DNA of 5,512 nucleotides. It comes from an uncultured Clostridia bacterium. GTDB taxonomy: Bacteria; Bacillota; Clostridia; Christensenellales; UBA1242. This document shows positions 1-5,508 of this stretch, in pieces. Every line of letters begins with the position of its first letter. Position 1 is the first letter of the stretch. The stretch lies in the NCBI GenBank assembly GCA_947303145.1, contig CAMYXB010000064.1, forward strand, positions 1 to 5,512, given 5' to 3'. A program made the translations under genes and the position numbers. The notes under the pieces were generated by a model, which saw only the letters and a list, made by a program, of their open reading frames with translations, had not been told where the DNA came from and did not search any database.

Positions 1-485
1 ATATGATAGAATTCGTCAGCGAGAGTGACGCATCATTCGCTTCTCTGCCTAATAAATTCGAGGCTGGCACCATCAATCTAGCATCTGTCGTGGGTTTAGA
101 GAGTGCTATAGAATACATTAGGAATATCGGCTATGACGAAATTCGCCGGTTAGAAGATGAAGTGCTCAAATATGCCTTGCAGGAAATGAAGAAACTGAAC
201 TTTGTAGACCTGTATATACCTGCAGGACAGACACTGCCCATCATATCATTTAATGTGAGAGGGGTGCACTCACATGATGTGTCCAGCCTGCTCGACCAAA
301 AAAGCGTATTCATAAGGAGCGGACATCACTGTGCCCAGCCACTTATAGAATATCTAGGCGTGGATAGCACGTGTAGGGCAAGTTTGGCAATTTATAACAC
401 CAAGGAAGATATAGACAGACTAGTTGAAGCACTCAAATATGTGCAATCGACATTTAGCAAATACTTGAAAAAGGATAAGAAATAA
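1..485 (+). CDS. sufS: Cysteine desulfurase SufS, C-terminal part (5' end outside window)
   Basis: This is the last 160 or so residues of a PLP-dependent group II cysteine desulfurase, which removes sulfur from L-cysteine as an enzyme persulfide for Fe-S cluster assembly in the cytoplasm. Family members are about 400 residues, so roughly the first 60% lies upstream. The reading frame is open to the window edge. The ATG at position 3 is an internal Met, matching the GG-x-MI-x-V segment of SufS, and is not a start. Counting from that Met, KFEAGT is at 18-23, the active-site loop RSGHHCAQP is at 105-113 with the persulfide-carrying Cys110, and the conserved RAS motif is at 125-127. The RSGHHCAQP loop is typical of the SufS/CsdA group rather than IscS/NifS. 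The stop lies 4 bases before sufU, so the two genes are co-transcribed. Identification is very secure. Confidence 0.96.
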   Translation, partial: MIEFVSESDASFASLPNKFEAGTINLASVVGLESAIEYIRNIGYDEIRRLEDEVLKYALQEMKKLNFVDLYIPAGQTLPIISFNVRGVHSHDVSSLLDQKSVFIRSGHHCAQPLIEYLGVDSTCRASLAIYNTKEDIDRLVEALKYVQSTFSKYLKKDKK

Positions 486-489
486 GGGC

Positions 490-924
490 ATGGACAGCGA
501 AAACATTTATACAGAAATAGTCATGGAGCATGGGCTGAATAGTCCATATAAAAAATCTATCGAGAATGAAAATATCTGCTCCATAGGTCACAATCCCAAT
601 TGTGGTGACAAGATTACCCTCCATGCACTAGTTGAGGACGGGGTAATCAAGGATATGTCATTTTCTGGCAGTGGTTGTGCCATATCACAGGGTTCCACAT
701 CAGTCATGATACAGACTCTAATCGGTAAGGACGTCGCCACTGCCCGCTCTATTATTTCGTCCTTTTTGAAACTAATCAAGAGGGAAGATGTGTCAGATGA
801 GGAGAGGGAGATGTTGCACGATGCATTGGCTTTTGAGAATGTCTCATCCATGCCCTCTAGAGCGAAGTGCGCTACACTTTCTTGGCACACACTTGAAGAA
901 ATGCTAGATAAACTTGAGCAGTAA
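490..924 (+). CDS. sufU: SufU, zinc-dependent sulfur acceptor for SufS
   Basis: SufU accepts the persulfide sulfur from SufS and passes it on to the SufBCD scaffold; in Gram-positive bacteria it binds zinc. The 144-residue product carries all four expected ligand/acceptor residues: Cys38 and Asp40 in NPNCGD, Cys63 in GSGCAIS, and Cys127 in KCATLSW. The gap of 64 residues between the second and third Cys, against 43 in IscU, shows the insertion that separates SufU from IscU scaffolds. The usual AS-x-SMM after the second Cys reads GSTSVM here, a mild variation. The ATG at 490 is 4 bases after the sufS stop. The only nearby purine-rich sites are badly spaced (AAGGA 14 bases away, GGG adjacent), so translation probably depends on coupling to sufS. 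The next Met (residue 12) would remove part of the conserved IYTEIVMEH start, so 490 is preferred. It is the last gene of the suf operon. Confidence 0.95.
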   Translation: MDSENIYTEIVMEHGLNSPYKKSIENENICSIGHNPNCGDKITLHALVEDGVIKDMSFSGSGCAISQGSTSVMIQTLIGKDVATARSIISSFLKLIKREDVSDEEREMLHDALAFENVSSMPSRAKCATLSWHTLEEMLDKLEQ

Positions 925-937
925 AACGCAATTCACC

Positions 938-979
938 ATGCCACTTTCTAATGATTTTTATTAATAGTGGCATTTTTTT
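938..979 (+). terminator. Intrinsic terminator of the suf operon
   Basis: A perfect 8-bp stem, ATGCCACT (938-945) pairing with AGTGGCAT (966-973), is followed by an unbroken run of seven T (973-979). The 20-base interior can add a second short stem (TAAT 949-952 with ATTA 960-963). It begins 13 bases after the sufU stop. The complementary strand has no matching T-run, so it works for + strand transcription only. Confidence 0.9.
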
Positions 980-1070
980 GTGATAACACCTTTCATTGAT
1001 TGTATTTTCTCACAATATAGACTATAAGAGCATCATAATAGACAAGGCTTGATTTATTGTGTATATTTAG

Positions 1071-1099
1071 TAGACAGCATTTCACTTTTATGATAAAAT
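1071..1099 (+). promoter_or_regulatory. Sigma-A type promoter with extended -10, for the membrane protein gene
   Basis: The -35 box TAGACA (1071-1076, 5 of 6 to TTGACA) is separated by exactly 17 bases from the -10 box TAAAAT (1094-1099, 5 of 6 to TATAAT). A TG at 1091-1092 gives the TGnTAAAAT extended -10. The expected transcription start is near 1106, leaving a leader of about 25 bases that includes a GGAGG ribosome site at 1119-1123. A weaker second promoter is possible further up (TTGTAT 1000-1005, 17-base spacer, TATAAG 1023-1028). The rest of the 206-base gap between sufU and this gene is A+T-rich, with no RNA gene or riboswitch that I can recognise. Confidence 0.75.
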
Positions 1100-1130
1100 A
1101 CATTTTATATTAGTTTTCGGAGGTTGTGTT

Positions 1131-1973
1131 ATGGCTAAAATTCAGGGTGGGAAAATATATAGAACGATTAGTTCTACTGCTATTCTTGGCATCTTTATTG
1201 CGGTGGCGATATTGGTGTTCGCCATTCTTGGCTTTTTCTCCTTATCTAGTGGTGTGTTTGGGCTCATTTTCTCAATAGCAGTGATATGCATTTCCCTCAT
1301 CTCCTCATTGCCTTGGATTAAGAGACTGGAAGATGGGGTGCTGAAGAAAGCATCTATAATATTCATTTCCTTCATCGTCATCACAGCAGTTTTGTGGATT
1401 GTGGCTGTGTGGCTGGGTGTCATGCTCTACAACAAGTCCGTCTCTGGTGAAGTGGCAGATAAGGAGGTGGCGGGAGTGCTACTTTTCGTCAAGATAGCCA
1501 CCATCACTTCTACACAACTTATGATTGCCTCATCTATCGGCAACAATGTAGTCAAGTTCAAGAAGACTATGCTGGTGTTGCAAGCAGTGACTTATGCCAG
1601 TTTCCTCTTCATTGATTTCTACCTTGTATACCTTCTGGCTTGCATCAATATAGACCCTGCCTCTAGCGAGATTATATCAATCGCTGATGGCATATCTTTC
1701 CTTGGCAATAGGTGGATGATAGCATTCCTCATCTTGTCAGTCATCTTCATAGGCATATCTTCTGGCATAATCCGTGCTATAGACAATAGGCGCATGAGGA
1801 GCGCTTCAGAGCATCTTATCATTCATCAAGAGAACCTATCCAAAGCACAGAACGAGAGCGTCAAAGAGAAAGTAGAGGACAAACTCGCCAAACTCAAAGA
1901 CTTGCATGAAAGGGAACTCATATCCACAGAGGAATATGAGACCAAGAGAAAAGAACTGCTCAAAGATATATAA
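1131..1973 (+). CDS. Polytopic membrane protein with C-terminal SHOCT-like domain, function unknown
   Basis: I do not recognise a functional family for the membrane part of this 280-residue protein. It shows about six hydrophobic segments, roughly at residues 16-37, 41-62, 74-99, 113-136, 147-170 and 195-215, and no cleavable signal peptide. A basic stretch (RAIDNRRMR, 215-223) follows the last segment, which by the positive-inside rule puts the C-terminal tail in the cytoplasm. The tail is a charged helix (about 224-247), then residues 248-280 with the SHOCT pattern: KLAKLKDL, a turn, LISTEEYE, then KRKELL. SHOCT is a short C-terminal module thought to act in oligomerisation or partner binding. 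Start choice is secure: GGAGG at 1119-1123 lies 7 bases before the ATG. The gene is monocistronic, with its own promoter and terminator, so neighbours say nothing about its role. Confidence 0.85.
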   Translation: MAKIQGGKIYRTISSTAILGIFIAVAILVFAILGFFSLSSGVFGLIFSIAVICISLISSLPWIKRLEDGVLKKASIIFISFIVITAVLWIVAVWLGVMLYNKSVSGEVADKEVAGVLLFVKIATITSTQLMIASSIGNNVVKFKKTMLVLQAVTYASFLFIDFYLVYLLACINIDPASSEIISIADGISFLGNRWMIAFLILSVIFIGISSGIIRAIDNRRMRSASEHLIIHQENLSKAQNESVKEKVEDKLAKLKDLHERELISTEEYETKRKELLKDI

Positions 1974-1978
1974 AGCAC

Positions 1979-2009
1979 AAAGGACTGACTTATGTAGTCA
2001 GCCCTTTTT
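1979..2009 (+). terminator. Intrinsic terminator after the membrane protein gene
   Basis: The inner stem TGACT-side arm CTGACT (1985-1990) pairs with AGTCAG (1996-2001) around a 5-base loop. After one A/C mismatch (1984 against 2002) the stem resumes, with AAAGG (1979-1983) pairing to CCTTT (2003-2007). The 3' arm runs into a five-T tract (2005-2009). It starts 6 bases after the stop codon at 1971-1973 and separates this gene from the operon that follows. Confidence 0.85.
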
Positions 2010-2069
2010 CATGTCAATAATTGGAATATGAATAGCGAGAAAAATGTCTTTTCTTTTACTCTTTGTTTG

Positions 2070-2078
2070 TGATATAAT
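2070..2078 (+). promoter_or_regulatory. Extended -10 promoter of the pseudouridine synthase/primosome operon
   Basis: TGATATAAT is a perfect extended -10 element (TGnTATAAT), with the consensus hexamer at 2073-2078. No good -35 box sits 16-18 bases upstream: the region 2049-2056 is only T-rich with one or two C. An extended -10 can compensate for that. The usual start about 7 bases past the hexamer falls on base 2085, the A of the next gene's ATG, which predicts a leaderless transcript. Confidence 0.75.
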
Positions 2079-2084
2079 GCTAAT

Positions 2085-2912
2085 ATGGAGAAGAAGGCAT
2101 TTATCGTAGATGGCGATATTCAACTGGTCAAGTTTTTGCAGAGCAAGGGCTGTGATTTTGTCGCCGTCAAGAGACTATTGAGGCAAAAAGATGTCAAGGT
2201 CAACTCCATTAGAACTAACAAGGATATTCTCCTCAAGAGAGCAGATAAGGTGGAAGTGTATCTTCGACCTAAGTCGCACGATAATTCGCTTGCAATCGAC
2301 AAAATATATGAGGACGATTATGTCCTCGTGGTGAACAAGAGACCACATATAGAGACCTGTGGCATAGGTGGGATAGAGGGCAGACTAGGAGTTATAGCTG
2401 TGCATAGACTGGATAGGAATACATCTGGGCTCATGGTGTTCGCCAAGACAGAGCGTGCTAGGGCTGCTCTTGACAGAGCCTTCAAGCAGAGGAGTATTGT
2501 CAAGAAGTATCTTTGCCTAGTGCATGGCGACACTCATTTTGACTCAGAGACATTTCGAGCATATCTTGTGAAAGATTCAAAGAAGTCTAGAGTGTATGTT
2601 TTCGACAGTCCGAGAGCAGGAAGTAAAGAGATTTTGACACAATTTAGGACAATGAGACATGGCGTATTTGACAGCGTAGTGGAGTGCAATCTTTTGACTG
2701 GTAGGACACACCAGATACGTGCCCACTTGGCATTTCTGTCACACTTCGTCATTGGTGACAATAAGTATGGAGACAAGGAGATTAACAGAGGATATGGGCA
2801 GAATGTTCAATTACTCAGTTGCACCGAGCTCGCCTTCCCCATATTTGAGGAAGAGTCTCTAAAAGGGATAAGTGGGAAGACGTTTAACATTACTCCCACA
2901 TGGCTAAGATAG
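2085..2912 (+). CDS. RluA/RluD-family RNA pseudouridine synthase
   Basis: This enzyme isomerises uridine to pseudouridine in RNA, most likely 23S rRNA or tRNA; the exact target site cannot be read from the sequence. Residues 1-62 form an S4-like RNA-binding domain (VKRLLRQKDVKVN pattern at 28-40). The catalytic domain follows, with HRLDRNTSGL at 107-116 carrying the catalytic Asp110, KYLCLVHG at 141-148, LLTGRTHQIRAHL at 203-215, and IGDNKYGD at 223-230. The length of 275 is slightly short for RluD, because the stretch before the HRLD motif is compact. The segment usually reading NKPxG is NKRPHIETCG here. ATG 2085 is the only sensible start: an in-frame TGA lies at 2070-2072 and no other Met comes before the S4 domain. 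There is no Shine-Dalgarno site, and the promoter -10 ends only 6 bases before the ATG. It is the first gene of a four-gene operon, and the next ORF begins directly after its TAG. Confidence 0.92.
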   Translation: MEKKAFIVDGDIQLVKFLQSKGCDFVAVKRLLRQKDVKVNSIRTNKDILLKRADKVEVYLRPKSHDNSLAIDKIYEDDYVLVVNKRPHIETCGIGGIEGRLGVIAVHRLDRNTSGLMVFAKTERARAALDRAFKQRSIVKKYLCLVHGDTHFDSETFRAYLVKDSKKSRVYVFDSPRAGSKEILTQFRTMRHGVFDSVVECNLLTGRTHQIRAHLAFLSHFVIGDNKYGDKEINRGYGQNVQLLSCTELAFPIFEEESLKGISGKTFNITPTWLR

Positions 2913-3086
2913 ATGGATAAGTTGAAATTGCTTAAATTGCAGGAAGAACAAGATTGCGAAGCTCTGGACGAGAGAGAACTTGAGGAAAAAGAACGCATTG
3001 AGAAGGGCTTAGATTTTAAGGAAGCATACGAGAGCTTCTATGATGACGTTAAGCAGTCTTACAAGCATATTAAGGAAGATTGGTAG
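2913..3086 (+). CDS. Small charged helical protein (57 aa), unknown function
   Basis: This is an intact 57-codon ORF from ATG 2913, the base after the previous stop (TAGATG), to TAG 3084-3086. I do not recognise its family. The product is Lys/Glu/Asp-rich and Pro-free, with one Cys (residue 15) and just two Gly-free helical halves joined near KGLDF (31-35). The N-terminal half (KLKLLKLQEEQ..., 3-30) is suited to an amphipathic or coiled-coil helix. The C-terminal half is aromatic-rich (Phe36, Tyr40, Phe42, Tyr43, Tyr50, Trp57). There is no membrane segment or signal. It has no Shine-Dalgarno site and is probably read by ribosomes finishing the upstream gene. Its stop sits inside the AG-rich ribosome site of the next gene. 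It fills nearly the whole gap between two long genes in the same operon, which argues that it is real. A role linked to ribosomes or the primosome would be a guess. Confidence 0.72.
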   Translation: MDKLKLLKLQEEQDCEALDERELEEKERIEKGLDFKEAYESFYDDVKQSYKHIKEDW

Positions 3087-3093
3087 AGAGGAG
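3087..3093 (+). promoter_or_regulatory. Shine-Dalgarno site fixing the DnaD-family start at 3100
   Basis: AGAGGAG lies 6 bases before ATG 3100. The frame is open back to ATG 3040, but that upstream Met has no comparable ribosome site, and its 20 extra residues overlap the small gene at 2913-3086 out of frame. The 3100 start is therefore preferred. Confidence 0.8.
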
Positions 3094-3099
3094 AATATT

Positions 3100-4551
3100 A
3101 TGCCATTATGTAGATTTTCTAGCAGTAGCATCTGCTCCAATAAAGTGTCAGTGGAGAACTTGTTTCTCTCCTCATTTATGCCCTATGCACCAGAGAATTG
3201 CACCAAAGTATATCTCCTCGGCCTTCTTTATTGTCAGGATAGCGCCAGCAGCAAGAACAATGAGGAGCACTTCGAGCATCTTCTTGGATTGGATAGGCTG
3301 GAACTTATAGATTGCTTTAGATATTGGGAGGAGAAAAATCTCGTATCCATCAAGAGCACTGAGCCACTAGAGGTGACATATCTACCAGTGGAGGGTGCCA
3401 GAAGTGTGGGGAGATATAATGAGAAAAAATACGCTCCATTCGTGGAGGAACTGAGGGGTATATTGATAGGTAGAGACTTGCTCCCTAGCGAGATAAGTCA
3501 TTATGTGGACTTCCTTGAAGATTACAATATGCAGGGGAGTGACTTCTGCATGATAGTGAAATATTGCGTGTCACGCAAAGGTGCGGATATAAACTCTGGA
3601 TACATACTGACAGTGGCGAGGATATGGGCAGACGAGGGAGTGAGGACTGCAGAAAGAATAGAGGAGAAGATAGAGTCGCTCACGCTCCTCACTGGCGATG
3701 TTGCCAAGATAGCCAAGGCGCTCAAGTATAGAGGCGAGGTGTCCATAGAGCATCAGCAGATGCTAATCAAGTGGACGAAAAGTTTCGGCTTCAGCCTAGG
3801 TGAAATATTGCTGCTGTGTGGCAAGGTGGCTAATAAAGGCGGAAAGGGTGCCTTCGAATATCTGGACAAAATGCTCACGAAATACTACGAAATGCACCTG
3901 TTCACATTTAGTGAAATGGAGGAGTATGAGGCAAATAAGCAGGAACTGGCTAGACTGGCTAGAGACATCAACAAGGCGCTGGGGATATACTACGAGAGTG
4001 TGGATAGCGAGGTGGATACATACATCGTGCCATGGTTGTCTAGGGGGATTAAGGAAGACGCACTGGTGCAGATAGCGCAGTTCTGCTTTAGAAGTTCTAT
4101 AAGGACGCTCGATGGCATGAATGATACCGTCATGAAGTTTTTGAGACTCGGACTCATGTCCACTGCATCTATAGACCAATATATTGGTGAAATAGTGGCT
4201 GTGGATAAGAGAATTAAGGATATTCTCACATCTATGGGACTGGATAGGCGTGTCAACAATTTCGACAGGTCGCTCTACCGCACGTGGAAGGATACATACG
4301 GATTCTCGGACGAGATAATAGACCATGCCATCAGCCTGTCGCAAGGCAAGGGCATGCCATATCTGTCCTCTGTGCTGGACAATATGCATCATGCAGGGTG
4401 CAAGACTCTGGAAGATGCGAAGAAGTGCAGTGTAGACACCACTAGAGAGGGTGTGAAGAACTACACTTCATACTCGGGAGAGGATCTGGACGCTCTATTC
4501 GACAATCTAGACGAAATAGATATAAGAGGCAAGAACTTCGATAAGAAGTAG
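3100..4551 (+). CDS. DnaD/DnaB-family replication initiation (primosome) protein
   Basis: Proteins of this Gram-positive family bind and remodel DNA at the origin or at stalled forks and help recruit the helicase-loader complex. From Met 3100 the product has 483 residues. Residues about 17-85 look like the N-terminal winged-helix domain (VYLLGLLYC at 37-45, then a helix ending YWEEKNLVSI at 75-84). The rest is all-helical and appears to hold four DnaD-like (DnaB_2/DDBH2) units at about 113-190, 205-275, 295-362 and 380-442. Unit 4 is closest to the standard pattern (TWKDTYGFSDEII at 395-407, then YLSSVLDNMHHAGCKTLEDA at 421-440); unit 3 is degenerate. The acidic tail follows. B. subtilis DnaB has a similar length (472) and is also directly upstream of dnaI, so this may be the positional equivalent of that protein (not of the DnaB helicase). 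Its TAG shares a G with a GTG that starts an unlikely longer version of the next gene. Confidence 0.85.
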   Translation: MPLCRFSSSSICSNKVSVENLFLSSFMPYAPENCTKVYLLGLLYCQDSASSKNNEEHFEHLLGLDRLELIDCFRYWEEKNLVSIKSTEPLEVTYLPVEGARSVGRYNEKKYAPFVEELRGILIGRDLLPSEISHYVDFLEDYNMQGSDFCMIVKYCVSRKGADINSGYILTVARIWADEGVRTAERIEEKIESLTLLTGDVAKIAKALKYRGEVSIEHQQMLIKWTKSFGFSLGEILLLCGKVANKGGKGAFEYLDKMLTKYYEMHLFTFSEMEEYEANKQELARLARDINKALGIYYESVDSEVDTYIVPWLSRGIKEDALVQIAQFCFRSSIRTLDGMNDTVMKFLRLGLMSTASIDQYIGEIVAVDKRIKDILTSMGLDRRVNNFDRSLYRTWKDTYGFSDEIIDHAISLSQGKGMPYLSSVLDNMHHAGCKTLEDAKKCSVDTTREGVKNYTSYSGEDLDALFDNLDEIDIRGKNFDKK

Positions 4552-4553
4552 TG

Positions 4554-4560
4554 AAAGGAG
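4554..4560 (+). promoter_or_regulatory. Shine-Dalgarno site fixing the helicase-loader start at 4569
   Basis: AAAGGAG lies 8 bases before ATG 4569. The same frame also offers GTG 4551, overlapping the previous stop, but that codon has no ribosome site of its own and this strong site would then fall inside the coding region. ATG 4569 is preferred. Confidence 0.8.
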
Positions 4561-4568
4561 ATAGGCTA

Positions 4569-5450
4569 ATGCGCAAGAATGTGCTGGAAGAATTGGAGAA
4601 AAATAGGCGAGAGGCTCAGATGAGGGCGGAGAGAAACCTCGCCATAGCCAAGGGAAATGGCGAATTTATGTCGCTATACACCTCTATCAAGAAAATGGAA
4701 CTAGAGGGCGAGGGCGGTGAGGCATACAAGAGTTGCGTGCTGGGACTAGAGAAAGTGCTAAAAGGCATGGGCATGACCTTCGATGACCTACTGCCTCACT
4801 ATCAGTGCGACAAGTGTCACGATACGGGTTTCGTAGAAGGGAAGGAGTGTAGTTGCCTAAGGGAGAAAAGGACTGGCTCCATACTCTCATCTCTAGGCGG
4901 AAGGCTGGATAGAACTCACACCTTCGAAAATGCCGACTATAATATATTTGATAATATAGATAATATACATAATATATATAATAAAATGGAACAGTGGTGT
5001 GATGAGAGCGAATACAAGTGTGTCCTGCTCTGCGGGAATACCGGCACAGGCAAGACATATCTAGCCGAGTGTATCCTCAACAAGTTTATTGAAAAAGGTG
5101 TAGATGCCAGGTTTTACTCCGCTTTCTCACTTATTAGCAAGTTTCTTAAGTTCCACACCACATTTAGTAGTGAAGAGGACAAGATGGATATTCTGCAGGA
5201 CGTCCTCTCCGTCCCTGTGCTAGTGGTGGACGACCTCGGCAGTGAGCCGAAGTATAACAACGTCACGCAGGAATATATGTATGTGCTACTTAATGAGAGA
5301 TTGCAGGCGGGACTGAGGACTGTATTCACCACCAATCTATCTCTTAATGAGCTCTCCTCTCGCTATGGGGAGAGAGTGCTCAGTAGATTGTGCAACAAGT
5401 CCACCTCCCTCACTATCAAAATGTCAGGCGGTGATGTCAGACTCAAGTGA
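4569..5450 (+). CDS. dnaI: DnaI/DnaC-type AAA+ replicative helicase loader
   Basis: This is the ATPase that escorts the replicative helicase onto single-stranded DNA. The product is 293 residues. An N-terminal helical region (1-75, probable helicase contact) is followed by a zinc-binding-type Cys cluster, Cys80-x2-Cys83 and Cys94-x-Cys96, as in DnaI-like loaders. The AAA+ domain then shows Walker A GNTGTGKT (156-163), Walker B VLVVDDLG (217-224), a sensor 1 segment TVFTTNLS (251-258) and the arginine-finger region RYGERVLSRL (265-274). It ends with the usual GGDVRLK. All key residues are present, so it should be active. Between the Cys cluster and Walker A, a run of Asn-Ile triplets is encoded by a 9-bp DNA repeat. 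The neighbouring DnaD-family gene strongly supports the replication role over the related IstB transposition proteins, since no transposase is present. Stop is TGA. Confidence 0.93.
   Translation: MRKNVLEELEKNRREAQMRAERNLAIAKGNGEFMSLYTSIKKMELEGEGGEAYKSCVLGLEKVLKGMGMTFDDLLPHYQCDKCHDTGFVEGKECSCLREKRTGSILSSLGGRLDRTHTFENADYNIFDNIDNIHNIYNKMEQWCDESEYKCVLLCGNTGTGKTYLAECILNKFIEKGVDARFYSAFSLISKFLKFHTTFSSEEDKMDILQDVLSVPVLVVDDLGSEPKYNNVTQEYMYVLLNERLQAGLRTVFTTNLSLNELSSRYGERVLSRLCNKSTSLTIKMSGGDVRLK
4948..4983 (+). repeat. Four-copy 9-bp A+T-rich tandem repeat inside the helicase-loader gene
   Basis: Four direct units, TTGATAATA, TAGATAATA, TACATAATA and TATATAATA, run end to end with only the second and third bases varying. 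Each encodes three residues, giving an x-Asn-Ile periodicity (DNIDNIHNIYN). A related TATAATA lies just upstream at 4938-4944, out of phase with the 9-bp period. The tract from 4938 to 4985 has only three G/C bases, while the surrounding gene is close to half G+C. The repeat keeps the reading frame. Confidence 0.8.
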
Positions 5451-5473
5451 CAGATAGACTCACTTTGGGTTAA

Positions 5474-5508
5474 TAGGTGCCCGCCCACCCTCCCTTACGC
5501 CCCACCTA
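5474..5508. other. C-rich/G-rich tract with G-quadruplex motif, bounded by a 6-bp inverted repeat
   Basis: The + strand at 5480-5494 has four CCC runs separated by single bases, then CCCC at 5500-5503. The minus strand therefore reads GGGG, five bases, then GGGAGGGTGGGCGGG. This fits the tightest class of G-quadruplex motif, with three one-base loops. TAGGTG (5474-5479) and CACCTA (5503-5508) form a 6-bp inverted repeat around it. It starts 24 bases after the helicase-loader stop. The composition is unlike the rest of the window. No terminator T-tract is visible before the window ends at 5512. Confidence 0.6.

Noticed and set aside
3..5. ATG at position 3 as a true gene start
   Set aside because: The translation begins in the middle of SufS, and family length requires about 250 more residues upstream.
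1011..1061. Inverted repeat CACAATA (1011-1017) / TATTGTG (1055-1061) upstream of the membrane protein gene, possible operator
   Set aside because: The arms are only 7 bp, A+T-rich and 37 bases apart, which can easily occur by chance in this A+T-rich gap.
925..1130. Riboswitch or small RNA in the gap after sufU
   Set aside because: Apart from the terminator and promoter I see no conserved riboswitch core, and the predicted leader of about 25 bases is too short to hold one.
3040..3099. Upstream start (ATG 3040) for the DnaD-family protein
   Set aside because: There is no good ribosome site, the added 20 residues do not look like a conserved N-terminus, and the stretch overlaps the small gene at 2913-3086. 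ATG 3100 has a strong, well-spaced site.
3796..4392. Long minus-strand ORF of 198 codons opposite the DnaD-family gene
   Set aside because: It has no ribosome site or promoter that I can see, its His/Cys-rich translation matches no family, and the + strand frame is a clear conserved gene. It is most likely a by-product of codon use on the other strand.
4551..4568. GTG 4551 as start of the helicase loader
   Set aside because: The strong AAAGGAG at 4554-4560 would fall inside the coding region, and it is ideally spaced for ATG 4569.
4569..5450. IstB-type transposition helper instead of a replication loader
   Set aside because: There is no adjacent transposase or terminal inverted repeats. The Cys cluster and the DnaD-family neighbour fit DnaI-type loaders.
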